The notes under the pieces are model-generated. The model had not been told where the DNA came from. It worked only from the letters and a program-made list of their open reading frames with translations, and did not search any database. A stretch of DNA of 53,259 bases from DAISIL01 sp036822015 (GTDB lineage: Bacteria > Bacteroidota > Bacteroidia > Cytophagales > Bernardetiaceae), in NCBI GenBank assembly GCA_036822015.1, contig DAISIL010000018.1, positions 1 to 53,259 of the forward strand. The letters are read 5' to 3'. This document shows, piece by piece, positions 41,635 to 51,362 of this stretch (the first letter of the stretch is position 1; every line of letters begins with the position of its first letter). A program made the position numbers and the translations under genes.

Positions 41635-43131
41635 CTAATGCTGGGCAAAGGGCAAAAAGATGGTGAAACAGGAGCCTTTGCCGAGTTCGGACTTGACCGT
41701 TATCTGTCCCTGGTGCGCATCGACGACAGTCTTGACATAGCTCAAGCCCAAGCCAAAGCCCTTTACGTCGTGAACGTCGCCGGTCGGGACACGATAAAAG
41801 CGATCAAAGACCTTGGCGATGTCGGCTTTGGAAATGCCCTTTCCCTTATCAAAAATGTTGATGCAGATACCTTTTTTTACGTTATAGGTCTCGATGGCGA
41901 TTTCGGGACGGCTGGGGGAGTATTTGTTGGCGTTATCGAGAAGCCCAGAAAGGATATTGCTCAGGTGCAGGAAGTCTCCTTCGATGCGGGTTTGTTTGGC
42001 GGCTAGTTTTTGTCGGAATGTCCCTTGTCGCTGTTCGATATGGAGGCTGATATTTTGGATGGCACTTTCGATGATCTCATGCATATCGACGAGTTCCATG
42101 TTCATTTGGAGGTCTCCGCGCTCCATACGTGCGGCCTGCAAGACCTTTTCGACCTGGCGGCTTAGCCGTTCGGTCTCGTCGCTAATCATGGTGATGTAGC
42201 GTTGGTTTTGTTGGGGGATTTGTCGGAGCATTTCGGTTGCCAACTTGATTGTCGCGATGGGTGTCCGAAACTCATGCGTCATGTTATTAACAAAATCGGT
42301 GGTGGCTTCGGTGAGGGCTTTTTGTTGGAGGATCACCCGAACGGAGAGCCAAAAGGAAATCACCATCAAGCCCAAAAAGAGCAAGGAGGAGAGTAAGATA
42401 AACCACATGTTGCCCAGGAGGTACTGCTGCTCGTTGGGGAAGTGCAGGTAGAGGTAGTTTTCGCTGCGGCGGAAATCGTTGGGAAAAAGTTGGTGATAGA
42501 AGCCGGACTTGAGCATCTTGACTTGTTGCCGTAAGTCATTGGAAAACAATATTTTTTCATGCCGAATGTTGAGTACGGCAAAGTTGCAGGGCGTATGGAT
42601 GCCTACGTTGTGCAGTTCTTCTTTGATGACCGAATCGAGTTGCTGACGGCTGAGGCGTTCCTCGATGGGGCGTTCTTTTTGTGCCATTTCGTTGAAGATC
42701 GTGGAATAGGAAACGGCTTTCTCGAGGTATCGCCGGAGGTGTTCCTCTCGGGTCAGGGATGGATCGGGTGGGGGAATGGGCTGGATGAGCAGTTGTTGAT
42801 CTTCGGCGGGATTGAAGGGCAGTTGCCGCTCGTGCATGTAATGGGTCGTATCTCCCTGGGCATAAATCGAATCGAAATAATGCACAAAGAGCGCGTCCTG
42901 CGTCAGTTGTTCTCTAAACCGCTCCCGCATCAGTTCCATGCCCTCGCGGCGTTCGAGTTGGGAGACGATGGTATTGAGGGCTTTGTGTACGTTTTGTTGA
43001 AAGGACTGCCGGTTTTCCTGGATCGCATTGATGACCCAATAGACCTGAATCGTAATCAGTCCCAATAACCCAAAGACCATAAAGACGGTCAGGCGATATA
43101 CTTTGGGCGGTATTTTTTGTCGCGTGGGCAT
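41635..43131 (-). CDS. membrane sensor histidine kinase, no partner regulator in the window
   Basis: A 498-aa kinase. Two membrane helices (about 14-34 and 242-266) flank a periplasmic sensor of about 200 residues without a family I can name. The HisKA box has His286 in MTHEFRTPIATIK; the HATPase domain (about 380-495) shows N-box LLDNANKYSP, GKGISKADI and GFGLGLSYV. No HAMP domain or response regulator gene is near, so it acts with a partner elsewhere. It is the first gene of a run with rnhB, recQ and menE, and diverges from the TPR gene at 43357. Confidence 0.93.
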   Translation of the reverse strand: MPTRQKIPPKVYRLTVFMVFGLLGLITIQVYWVINAIQENRQSFQQNVHKALNTIVSQLERREGMELMRERFREQLTQDALFVHYFDSIYAQGDTTHYMHERQLPFNPAEDQQLLIQPIPPPDPSLTREEHLRRYLEKAVSYSTIFNEMAQKERPIEERLSRQQLDSVIKEELHNVGIHTPCNFAVLNIRHEKILFSNDLRQQVKMLKSGFYHQLFPNDFRRSENYLYLHFPNEQQYLLGNMWFILLSSLLFLGLMVISFWLSVRVILQQKALTEATTDFVNNMTHEFRTPIATIKLATEMLRQIPQQNQRYITMISDETERLSRQVEKVLQAARMERGDLQMNMELVDMHEIIESAIQNISLHIEQRQGTFRQKLAAKQTRIEGDFLHLSNILSGLLDNANKYSPSRPEIAIETYNVKKGICINIFDKGKGISKADIAKVFDRFYRVPTGDVHDVKGFGLGLSYVKTVVDAHQGQITVKSELGKGSCFTIFLPFAQH

Positions 43132-43356
43132 CCGAACAAAAATAGCTAGAAAAAGCAGATCAACATCGGATTTAAAGGTACTTTAACCCAAAGGCAAAGG
43201 CATTAAGCTAAAAAAGATTTAAATTACCGATTGAGACCAAAATCCGTTACCTTTGTTGGGTGTTTTGGAATTTTTGTTGAGAGGCTATTCGTCATTAGTC
43301 GTCTCATCGCCTATTCGTTCTCATTAACAGAAACAGAAACCGAAGACAACCTCATC
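43132..43356. other. 225-base divergent region, histidine kinase / TPR gene
   Basis: No gene is seen. On the plus strand TACCTTTG (43248-43255) matches the -7 element but has no TTTG at -33; it would give a leader of about 95 bases for the TPR gene. On the minus strand two TTTG copies and a TACCTTTA occur close together, with spacing too short for a good promoter. Confidence 0.4.
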
Positions 43357-44598
43357 ATGCAAAAACGATTCTCTCTAGTACTGCTCGTTACATTACTCCT
43401 AACAACCCCTTTGTTGGCCCAAATGAAGAACGTCAATAAGGTGGCAGGCTACTTTATGACTGGCAAAATCGCCGAAAAACTCGACGATGCCAAGATGCTC
43501 ATGGATGAAGCCGTTAAGGATCCCAAAAGTGCCGAAAAAGAAAAAACGTGGTTTTATCGCGCCCAGGTTTATGCCGAAATTTTGAAGGCCACCGAGCCGG
43601 CCGTTCGTCAGATGGCACCCGATGCCGTCGATGTCATCCTGGAATCTTTCGATAAAATCGAAGCACTTGAAGGCGGCCCCAACGGAAAAATGGGACAACA
43701 AACTATCCTGATCCGCGAAGGTATCCGAGTAGCACTCTTCAACCGAGGTGTAGAAGAACAAAAGGAACCCGAAAAAGCCTACCAGACCTTCAAGGACGTA
43801 GCCCGCATTGCCCCAGATGACACCCTGGCCATCAAGTACGCGGGGTATTTTGCTGCCCAGGCCGACAAAAACGAAGAAGCCCTGGCACTCTACCAAAAGC
43901 TCCTCGAGGATACGGCTTACAACCAGGTTGATGTTTATCACTACATCACCCAGATACGCTCGATGGAACTCCAAAAGATGCAAAATCAGGTCAATCAACT
44001 CAAAGACCGTGAAGCTCCCGAGAGCGAAATCAAAGCCACCGAAGCCAAGATGACTGCCTACAAAGACGCTACCCACGCCCTGGTCAGGGAGGGCAGCGAG
44101 AAGTTCCCCGACGATATTTACTTGCTCGGGCGCAGCATCGACTTTTATATCTATGACGGCAAAAGCAAAGAAGCGATCCAGATGCTCCACAAAGCTACCA
44201 AGCTCGCCCCAGATAACGCCGTCTTGTACACCAACTTAGGGCTGCTCTACTACCGCGACTTCCAGGACGAACCCAAAGCCATCGAAAACTACAAGAAGTC
44301 TATCGAAATAGACCCCAACGACTTCAACTCACAGATGGGCATGGCCATCATCCACTACAACCGTGGGGCAAAGATCATGAGCGATCTCAAGATCGAAGTC
44401 TATGAAAACAAAAAATCCCCCGAGATGGTCAGTGTCTTGAAGCACTTCAAGGAAGCACTCCCCTACATGGAAAAAGCCCACGAAATTTCACCTAACGAGA
44501 TACAACCCCTGGCTCCCTTGAAGTCGATTTACCGCGAACTCGGTATGCGCGACAAGGAAAAAGCCATGGATGCCAAGATCAAGTCCAGCATGGAATAA
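43357..44598 (+). CDS. exported TPR-repeat protein
   Basis: A 413-aa protein with a signal peptide (about 1-21, ending LLA-Q) and TPR-like helical pairs through most of its length, clearest at about 285-330 (NAVLYTNLGLLYY and AIENYKKSIEIDPNDF). A charged helical stretch (about 205-245) may form a coiled coil. It probably is a periplasmic or outer-membrane-associated scaffold. The frame is open for 42 codons upstream, but the signal peptide at the ATG at 43357 fixes the start. It is monocistronic: a strong terminator follows the stop. Confidence 0.85.
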   Translation: MQKRFSLVLLVTLLLTTPLLAQMKNVNKVAGYFMTGKIAEKLDDAKMLMDEAVKDPKSAEKEKTWFYRAQVYAEILKATEPAVRQMAPDAVDVILESFDKIEALEGGPNGKMGQQTILIREGIRVALFNRGVEEQKEPEKAYQTFKDVARIAPDDTLAIKYAGYFAAQADKNEEALALYQKLLEDTAYNQVDVYHYITQIRSMELQKMQNQVNQLKDREAPESEIKATEAKMTAYKDATHALVREGSEKFPDDIYLLGRSIDFYIYDGKSKEAIQMLHKATKLAPDNAVLYTNLGLLYYRDFQDEPKAIENYKKSIEIDPNDFNSQMGMAIIHYNRGAKIMSDLKIEVYENKKSPEMVSVLKHFKEALPYMEKAHEISPNEIQPLAPLKSIYRELGMRDKEKAMDAKIKSSME

Positions 44599-44621
44599 GC
44601 CAGCCCCCGACTGGATGAATT

Positions 44622-44659
44622 AGCCCTGTTTCCCGATAGTGGGAGACAGGGCTTTTTTT
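44622..44659 (+). terminator. intrinsic terminator after the TPR gene
   Basis: A 13-pair stem, AGCCCTGTTTCCC (44622-44634) with GGGAGACAGGGCT (44641-44653), has one G-T pair and a 6-base loop. It runs directly into TTTTTTT (44653-44659). Confidence 0.88.
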
Positions 44660-44696
44660 GTTGTAACCTAATCTTGTTGTTTTTGGTTTAAGGGCT

Positions 44697-46490
44697 ATGA
44701 AATCACTTCTTCGGCTCAACGGCTATTTGTTGCGTTACAAGTTTTATTTGATCGGCGGGCTTGTCTTTATGCTGCTCTCGAGTTTGTTCGGTATTTTGCC
44801 GGCACAGGTTGTCCGCCATTCCTTCGATCTGATTAGCCAGACGATCTTGCTCTATCGCCTTCAGGCAGGTTTTGTGGCCCAGGCGACGATGTGGGAGGTC
44901 TTTACGCAGGCAGTCTTGATCTACGGTGCTATCATCCTGGCCATGGCACTGATTCGCGGTTTGTTTTTGTTCTTGACCCGCCAGACGATCATCGTCATGT
45001 CTCGGAAGGTAGAGTACGATCTCAAAAACGATATTTATCAACACTACCAAGCCCTGCCCCTGGGTTTTTATCGCCGCAACAACACGGGTGATCTGATGTC
45101 GCGGATATCCGAAGATGTAAGCCATGTGCGGATGTACCTCGGGCCCGCGATCATGTACGGGATCAACACCATCGGGATTTTTGTCCTCGTGATTGGGTAC
45201 ATGCTCTCGATCAATGCCCGTCTGACGTTCTTTGTGCTGTTGCCCTTGCCTATCCTTTCGGTGAGTGTCTATTACGTAAACAATCTGATTAACCAACGCT
45301 CAACAGAAATCCAAAAAAGCCTAGCCGCCGTAACGACTTTTGTGCAAGAGACTTTCTCGGGGATACGGGTCATGAAAGCCTTCGTTCGGGAGACCGACAC
45401 TCGGGAGAAGTTCGATGACGTAGCCGAGGACTACCGCCAGAAGTCGATGCGCCTAATTGCCCTCAACGCCTTGTTTTTTCCTTTGATTATGGGGCTGATT
45501 AGTGCCAGCACCGTCCTGACGATTTATGTTGGTGGGCTGGAGGTGATGCGGGGGAGCATCACGACGGGTAATATCGCCGAGTTTGTGATTTATGTCGGGA
45601 TGCTGACCTGGCCCGTTACCTCCGTGGGTTGGGTAACGAGTATCGTACAGCGGGCGGCGGCTTCGCAGACGCGGATCAATGAGTTTTTGGATGTTCAGAC
45701 GGATATTGTCTCCCAAAAATCCCTCAAAACACCGATCAGGGGGCATCTCTCCTTTGAAAACGTCAGTTTTACGTACCAAGATTCGGGTATTGAAGCCCTC
45801 CAAAATCTCCATTTCGAGGTGTTGCCCGGTCAGACCCTGGCTATTTTTGGGCGTACGGGATCGGGCAAAAGCACCTTAGCCAACCTGATCTGTCGCATGT
45901 ACGACCCAACAGAGGGGCGTATCTTGTTGGATGGACACGATCTACGCGACTACGACGTACAGCATCTGCGTTCGCAGATGGGCTATGTTCCGCAGGAGGT
46001 ATTTCTTTTTTCGGATACGATCCGAAACAACATCGCTTTCGGACTGACCGAAGCCCAAACCCAGGAGGAGCAGATCATCGAAGCCACCAAAAACGCTGAC
46101 CTCTACCAAAACATCCTGGACTTTCCCAAAGGGCTAGATACCGTCCTGGGCGAGCGGGGTATCACGCTTTCTGGTGGACAAAAACAACGCACCTCCATTG
46201 CCCGAGCCATCATCCGAAGCCCTAAGCTACTCATCCTCGACGACTGCCTCTCTGCCGTCGATACCAAAACCGAAAGTGCCATTCTCAACAACCTACAAGG
46301 GCTGATGAAAAACCGGACGGCTATCATTATCTCGCATCGCATTTCATCGGCCAAACTAGCGGATAAGATCATCATGCTCGATCAAGGGCGTATCATAGAG
46401 GCAGGCACTCACGCCGAACTTATGTCCCAGAACGGGGTCTATCGGGAGATGTACGAGCAGCAACTTAAGGGAGAAGAAGTGGAAGAATAG
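44697..46490 (+). CDS. ABC exporter half-transporter with an Asp in place of the catalytic Glu
   Basis: A 597-aa type I (MsbA/BmrC-like) exporter subunit: six helices (about 15-310) fused to one ATPase domain (about 335-580). Walker A is GRTGSGKST with Lys391, the signature is LSGGQKQR, and the switch His is in IISHRIS. After Walker B the protein reads LILDDCLSAVD, with Asp516 where the catalytic Glu normally stands. This is the degenerate-site form found in one half of heterodimeric exporters such as BmrC/BmrD. No partner gene follows; the next gene is a histidine kinase. Substrate is unknown; lipids or drugs are usual for the family. Confidence 0.92.
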   Translation: MKSLLRLNGYLLRYKFYLIGGLVFMLLSSLFGILPAQVVRHSFDLISQTILLYRLQAGFVAQATMWEVFTQAVLIYGAIILAMALIRGLFLFLTRQTIIVMSRKVEYDLKNDIYQHYQALPLGFYRRNNTGDLMSRISEDVSHVRMYLGPAIMYGINTIGIFVLVIGYMLSINARLTFFVLLPLPILSVSVYYVNNLINQRSTEIQKSLAAVTTFVQETFSGIRVMKAFVRETDTREKFDDVAEDYRQKSMRLIALNALFFPLIMGLISASTVLTIYVGGLEVMRGSITTGNIAEFVIYVGMLTWPVTSVGWVTSIVQRAAASQTRINEFLDVQTDIVSQKSLKTPIRGHLSFENVSFTYQDSGIEALQNLHFEVLPGQTLAIFGRTGSGKSTLANLICRMYDPTEGRILLDGHDLRDYDVQHLRSQMGYVPQEVFLFSDTIRNNIAFGLTEAQTQEEQIIEATKNADLYQNILDFPKGLDTVLGERGITLSGGQKQRTSIARAIIRSPKLLILDDCLSAVDTKTESAILNNLQGLMKNRTAIIISHRISSAKLADKIIMLDQGRIIEAGTHAELMSQNGVYREMYEQQLKGEEVEE

Positions 46491-46500
46491 GGTTTTTCCT

Positions 46501-46508
46501 TATCTTTG
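46501..46508 (+). promoter_or_regulatory. possible -7 element upstream of the TPR histidine kinase
   Basis: TATCTTTG matches TAnnTTTG and lies 39 bases before the ATG at 46547. There is no TTTG at -33; that position is the end of the ABC exporter gene. Confidence 0.4.
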
Positions 46509-46546
46509 TTAGCTTTAATGACTCAAACATACGTCTTTTTTGTGCC

Positions 46547-48763
46547 ATGCTTTTGCTTCTTTTTTTTGGTTGGCTGTGGCTGGTATCGCTATCGGTTCGT
46601 GCAGAAGATATATGGCTAGATTCGATACAGCACCTGTTGGAGATCAGCGCACAAGAACAGTTTCGGAATCCGATAAGGGCAACGACGAGTGCGCGACAAG
46701 CCCATTTGCTCGCCGAGATGCACGGGCATCACGCCTTGCGTCTGGATGCGCATTATCGCCTGGCAATGCTCGAAATAGCTGATGGAAACTTCATTCAGGC
46801 ACAAAAACGCCTCTCCCAGGGACTCAAAGAAGCCCAGGAGCGTGAACTCCCTTTGCAGGTGAGCCAGTTTTATGCCGGTCTAAACTACCTCTATCGCAGC
46901 AAGCGCCAACAGGATACGGCCATCACCTTCAGCCTCGCTGCCCTGACTTACCTCGGGGATCGTCTGCCCGAGCAACGAATAAAACACCTCAACGATGCCG
47001 GTGAGACCATCCGTGCCGCCATTATGGGGATTATGAAGCTATCGGAGAGAAACGCCTTGGATTTTCTTCATCAAGCTGAGCATATTGCCTTGTCTCTTCC
47101 GCTGCCACCACCCGAGTTGGCCCGCACCTACAACCGTTTGGCAGCCGTGTTCAGCAATCCAGAGCAGGCAGATACAGCCATCATGTATGCCAAAAAGTCT
47201 GTCAAGGTATGTGATGACCTCCAGGCGCATTACCCAGATCATCCCCTGCTTCTGGATGTAAAAGCCAACTCGATGAACGAACTAGCGTATCTGTATAACA
47301 TCAAGAAGCAGCCCGAGCAGGCACTCGAATACGCTAAGGCATCCCTGGCCGTGCGGCAGCAGATCGGAGACCCCAATTACATCTTCGAGTCTCAACTGGG
47401 CATCGGGCGCGTTTATGTAGAGATGGATGCCTATCAGGAAGCCACTGCGTCATTTATGGAGGCCCTGGCTTTGGCCACCCATGATGGCTATATGCGCACG
47501 GTACACCTAGAGTTGGCTTTGTTGCATGACAAAATGAACAACTGGGAGCAGGCAGCCAAGCATTGGCGGCTTTCTTATGAAAAACTCAATGAGGTGAGCC
47601 GAGAGGCAAATGTTAAGATTACCCAGGAGCTAAGTACGCAGTATCAGGTCGAGAAAAAAGAACAAGCCATCTTGCTTGCCCAAGCCCAAAACAAACAACA
47701 ACGCCTCCAAAATACCGCGCTGCTTGGTGGTTTGGGCGTACTGGTGTTGTTTTTTATTGTCATCATGCGCAACAACTCCCGTAGGCGCGTTCAAAACTTA
47801 AAGCTCAAAGCAGCCAACGATCAACTCCTGCGCCTGGACAACTTCAAAGAGCAGATGATCGGGATGATTGCGCATGACCTCAAAAACCCACTCAATACCA
47901 TCCTCGCCTATGCCCATCAGGAACAAATGACCCCACAGCAGATCGCCTCGGTGCGTCAGTCGGGGCATCAACTCCTTAACCTGGTGATGAATATGCTTGA
48001 TGTGCAAAAGTTTGAAGAAACCAGCGTGCCTTTGCAGCAAGAAGAGGTGGCAGCGGCTATCCTGGTAGAGCAAGCCTATGCACAGGTGCGTTTGTTGCAA
48101 GAACAGAAAGGAATTGAGCTACGGGTGGAGGTGCCGAGTACGGTAGGCGTATGGGCAGACCCCCAGATGACCGTCCGTGTATTGGTGAACTTGCTCACCA
48201 ACGCCATCAAGTACAGCCCCCGCAACGGACAAATCACGATGCGGGTACAGGAGCAGGGCGGCGATGCCTACTGGGAGATCGAAGATCAGGGGCCGGGTAT
48301 TCCACCCGAGCGGCAAGCCCTTGTTTTTGAGCGTTTTGGGCAACTCAATGCCGCCAACTACGGTTACGTGGGGGCTACCGGACTTGGGCTTACGTTTTGT
48401 AAGCTGGCCGTGGAGGCACACGGAGGAAGCATCGGGTTGGTATCGGAGCCTGGCTACGGAACCACGTTTTATTTCACCTTGCCGCACGTCCGGCAACTGT
48501 CGGCGGTATCCCAAAAGCTCAACACCCAACGCCCAGTTCAGGCTGAACTCTCGCCGAAGGAACAGACTTATCTGCTCCCGTATGTGAAGCAGCTATATGA
48601 TTTTCAGGTATATGAAGTTTCTCGTATTGAGGCCATTCTCCAACAAATTGACACCAAGCGTTCAGGTGTTCAGCAATGGCGGGAGGCCGTCGAACACAGT
48701 TTGTTTGTCTGTGATGAGGTCAAGTACCGGGAGTTGCTCCGATGCGTAGCCCAAGAAGCGTAA
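46547..48763 (+). CDS. TPR sensor histidine kinase with a C-terminal extension
   Basis: A 738-aa kinase. A signal-type N-terminus (about 1-19) is followed by TPR-like repeats (about 45-345), a coiled coil (about 350-385), one membrane helix (391-408), a HisKA box with His443 in IAHDLKNPLNTIL, and a HATPase domain (about 535-635) with DQGPGIP and GATGLGLTF. A helical tail of about 100 residues (640-738) follows and has no family I recognise; it lacks an HPt His motif. TPRs in the periplasm probably sense protein partners. Its last 44 bases overlap the end of the convergent TPR-SpoIIE gene. Confidence 0.9.
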   Translation: MLLLLFFGWLWLVSLSVRAEDIWLDSIQHLLEISAQEQFRNPIRATTSARQAHLLAEMHGHHALRLDAHYRLAMLEIADGNFIQAQKRLSQGLKEAQERELPLQVSQFYAGLNYLYRSKRQQDTAITFSLAALTYLGDRLPEQRIKHLNDAGETIRAAIMGIMKLSERNALDFLHQAEHIALSLPLPPPELARTYNRLAAVFSNPEQADTAIMYAKKSVKVCDDLQAHYPDHPLLLDVKANSMNELAYLYNIKKQPEQALEYAKASLAVRQQIGDPNYIFESQLGIGRVYVEMDAYQEATASFMEALALATHDGYMRTVHLELALLHDKMNNWEQAAKHWRLSYEKLNEVSREANVKITQELSTQYQVEKKEQAILLAQAQNKQQRLQNTALLGGLGVLVLFFIVIMRNNSRRRVQNLKLKAANDQLLRLDNFKEQMIGMIAHDLKNPLNTILAYAHQEQMTPQQIASVRQSGHQLLNLVMNMLDVQKFEETSVPLQQEEVAAAILVEQAYAQVRLLQEQKGIELRVEVPSTVGVWADPQMTVRVLVNLLTNAIKYSPRNGQITMRVQEQGGDAYWEIEDQGPGIPPERQALVFERFGQLNAANYGYVGATGLGLTFCKLAVEAHGGSIGLVSEPGYGTTFYFTLPHVRQLSAVSQKLNTQRPVQAELSPKEQTYLLPYVKQLYDFQVYEVSRIEAILQQIDTKRSGVQQWREAVEHSLFVCDEVKYRELLRCVAQEA

Positions 48764-51272
48764 TATCGTCGCGCTGCTCGGTGTTTTGCTGGTGTTTGTC
48801 CAGGGCTTGCTCCAACAGAAAATATTGTTGAGCAAGTGGTTCGTGATGAATCGACTGAATCAGATCACGTAAGCGATGTGAACCAAACTTAATCAGGTGG
48901 GGGTCGCACTGATCGGCATACCCATCGGTGGAGAGATAAATCAGATCACCTTCGGCAATTTGTCTGTGGTTATTTTTAAAAGATTTATTGTGCAAATTGC
49001 GTTCTTTTCCACCTACGGAGCGATTAGCTCCCTTGATGCGCTCTAGGGTTTGGGTGCTTTGTGGGATGAAATACAGGGAGCGTTTGGCCCCCGCAAATAC
49101 CAGTTCGTTGCCCCCCAAGCGCATCAGACCCAAATCCATACCGTCGCGGTTGGAGTCGTCGCTTTGGCGCAGACCACGACGAATTTCTTCATCCAGAAGA
49201 AGTAAAATCTGTGCCGGATCGTAACAGTTCATTTGTATCACGATTTCACTCAAAAGCGTATGCCCGATCATGCTCATAAATGCACCCGGGACACCATGCC
49301 CCGTACAGTCCACGACGGCAACGAAGAGGTAGTTGTGCTTAGGCACATGAACAAACCAATAAAAATCACCGGATACGATGTCTTTGGGGCGATACATGAC
49401 AAAAAACTCTGGGAAGAACTCCGACAGCTCTTCGTGCCTGGGCAAGACGGCGGTCTGGATGGTGTTGGCGTAGCGGATGCTATCGGTGATGCGTTTGGTC
49501 TGTGATTCGAGTTCTTCGTTTTTTTGTCGGACGGCGAGGTTGGCCGAGCGCAACTGGTTGGCCGTAATTTCGATTTCTTCTTTTTGGCTGGCCAGCTCTT
49601 CGTTTTTGTACTGAATTTCTTCGGATTGTTGGCGTAACTTCTTGTTGGCGCGTTGCTTTTGAAGAAAGCCCACCAGGGCCAGGATCAAGATCAGGGCTAG
49701 GAGTAGCCCGATGGCCAAAAACAGTTGGCGTTCGCGCTGCTGCTCTTCGATTTTGAGTTGGTCAAGGCTGCGCTTGCTCTCCAGGAGTTCGATCTCTTTG
49801 AGTCTTTCTTGTTCCCTGATTTCTTGTAGCTCTAAGTTTTTTTGTCGGAGTTGGTTTTCTTTGTCTAGGGTCTGGATGCGTCCATCTTTTTTTTGCGATT
49901 CGAGCTGCTGGCGAGCCAGTTCGAGTTCTTGCAAGGCACGTTCGCGTTCGAGTTGCTTTTGTCGGATCATGTACTCTTGCAAACGTTTTTCTTTTTGTAA
50001 GATTTCTACACTTTTTTCTTTTTGTTCGGCTTCTAGCTGTAAGCGTTGAAAGTTGAGGTTGTCAATCTCTCGGTTGATGACGATGAGCCGCATATTTTTT
50101 TCCTGGCGTTCCCCGACGTAAAGCCGCTGGTAGTTGTTTTCAAGCTCGGCTTGCTTCTGCTCAAATATCTCTTCTCGCTTCTCAACGTATTTTTTTTGAA
50201 AGGTCAAAGACTGCTTGTATTGCTTGAGGGCTTCGTGAAGGCGGGAGAGTTGTCTGTAGCTATCGAGTTCTATTTCAGGGGCTTTATTTTTTTGGGCAAT
50301 CAACAGGGCTTGCTCGGCATAGCTTTTGGCGGGATAGTAGTTGTTGAGCATCAGATGCGCAACGGCGATGTTGTTGTAGGAAGCCGCAATGCCAACTTTG
50401 TCATTTTGAGACTGCTTGTAGGTCAGAGCCTGCTCAAAATAAGACAGGGCAGAGGCCGGCCGCTGCAACGATAGCTCGAGAAGTCCAATGTTATCCAGGA
50501 TTTTGTTGAGGGCTATTTGGTCTTTCTTCGCCTGTCCCTGACGCAATAACTGCTCGTATAGTTGGAGCGATTCCTTGAAATAAGCTAAGGACTGCTCGGG
50601 CTTATCCAAAAATTTGTACAAAAAACCGATGTTGTTTAGGGTAGCCGCCGTTTGTATATCCTCTTGAATGATCCGATCCAAATCAAGCAACTCGAGGTTG
50701 TATTGCAATGCCTCGTCATAGCGATCTAGGATTTTGTAAATATCAGCAACTTGCTTATACTTTTTTCGGAGATTTTTTGTATCATTTTGTCTTTTGTAAT
50801 GAGAAGCCAAACGATCAAATACCCCGATCGCCTCCCCATAAAGCCCCGACTGAAAGTAAGAAAAACCTAAGCGTTCTAGCAGATCGAGGTAGTCTTTGGC
50901 TGCTTTGCCCTGGGCTTGCAAGATTTTTTCACTTTGTAGGTAGTATTCGGTGGCCTTTTCGTGGAGCGACCAATCACCGTACAGCCGCCCGATTTTTTCG
51001 AGAACTTCGGCTTGTAAAAGCGGCTCGTTGATTTCCTCTAATAGCCGCTCGGCTCGGATGTAGTACGCTAAGGCCTGCGGAAACTTACCCTTCTCGCGTT
51101 GTACATCGGCCAGGGTCAGGAGCGTTTGCTTGTACGCATCTATCTGCCCGCTGCGTTCGAGTTGGGTGAGTAGGTTTTCCACATAAGCCAGGCTATCTTC
51201 CTGTCCTGACACAGGAAAACGCAACAGCAAGAAAAACAGCAGACCAATCAGAAATTTGTTTTGCATCAACAT
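48720..51272 (-). CDS. TPR protein with coiled coil and SpoIIE/PP2C phosphatase domain
   Basis: An 850-aa protein. A signal-type N-terminus (about 1-23) precedes TPR repeats (about 40-370), a long coiled coil (about 375-515), one membrane helix (about 517-537), another coiled coil, and a cytoplasmic SpoIIE domain (about 600-845). The metal-binding Asp residues are in DIVSGDFYW, VVDCTGHGVPGAFMS and LSTDGYADQ. Such phosphatases dephosphorylate serine or threonine on anti-sigma-antagonist-type proteins; no STAS or anti-sigma gene is in the window. The topology parallels that of the overlapping TPR kinase. It diverges from the helix-hairpin-helix gene. Confidence 0.92.
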   Translation of the reverse strand: MLMQNKFLIGLLFFLLLRFPVSGQEDSLAYVENLLTQLERSGQIDAYKQTLLTLADVQREKGKFPQALAYYIRAERLLEEINEPLLQAEVLEKIGRLYGDWSLHEKATEYYLQSEKILQAQGKAAKDYLDLLERLGFSYFQSGLYGEAIGVFDRLASHYKRQNDTKNLRKKYKQVADIYKILDRYDEALQYNLELLDLDRIIQEDIQTAATLNNIGFLYKFLDKPEQSLAYFKESLQLYEQLLRQGQAKKDQIALNKILDNIGLLELSLQRPASALSYFEQALTYKQSQNDKVGIAASYNNIAVAHLMLNNYYPAKSYAEQALLIAQKNKAPEIELDSYRQLSRLHEALKQYKQSLTFQKKYVEKREEIFEQKQAELENNYQRLYVGERQEKNMRLIVINREIDNLNFQRLQLEAEQKEKSVEILQKEKRLQEYMIRQKQLERERALQELELARQQLESQKKDGRIQTLDKENQLRQKNLELQEIREQERLKEIELLESKRSLDQLKIEEQQRERQLFLAIGLLLALILILALVGFLQKQRANKKLRQQSEEIQYKNEELASQKEEIEITANQLRSANLAVRQKNEELESQTKRITDSIRYANTIQTAVLPRHEELSEFFPEFFVMYRPKDIVSGDFYWFVHVPKHNYLFVAVVDCTGHGVPGAFMSMIGHTLLSEIVIQMNCYDPAQILLLLDEEIRRGLRQSDDSNRDGMDLGLMRLGGNELVFAGAKRSLYFIPQSTQTLERIKGANRSVGGKERNLHNKSFKNNHRQIAEGDLIYLSTDGYADQCDPHLIKFGSHRLRDLIQSIHHEPLAQQYFLLEQALDKHQQNTEQRDDITLLGLRIGATPGT

Positions 51273-51362
51273 AAGTTACATCAAAATTAAGACCTTGAAG
51301 CGTATTTTCTCTTTTTTTTTCATAAAATTCGATGAACAAATCTTTAAGTTACGCTTTGAGTT

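Noticed and set aside
43399..44190. A 263-codon minus-strand frame opposite the TPR gene
   Set aside because: Composition (runs of Phe, Val and Gly) is that of an antisense shadow of a Glu/Lys/Asp-rich protein.
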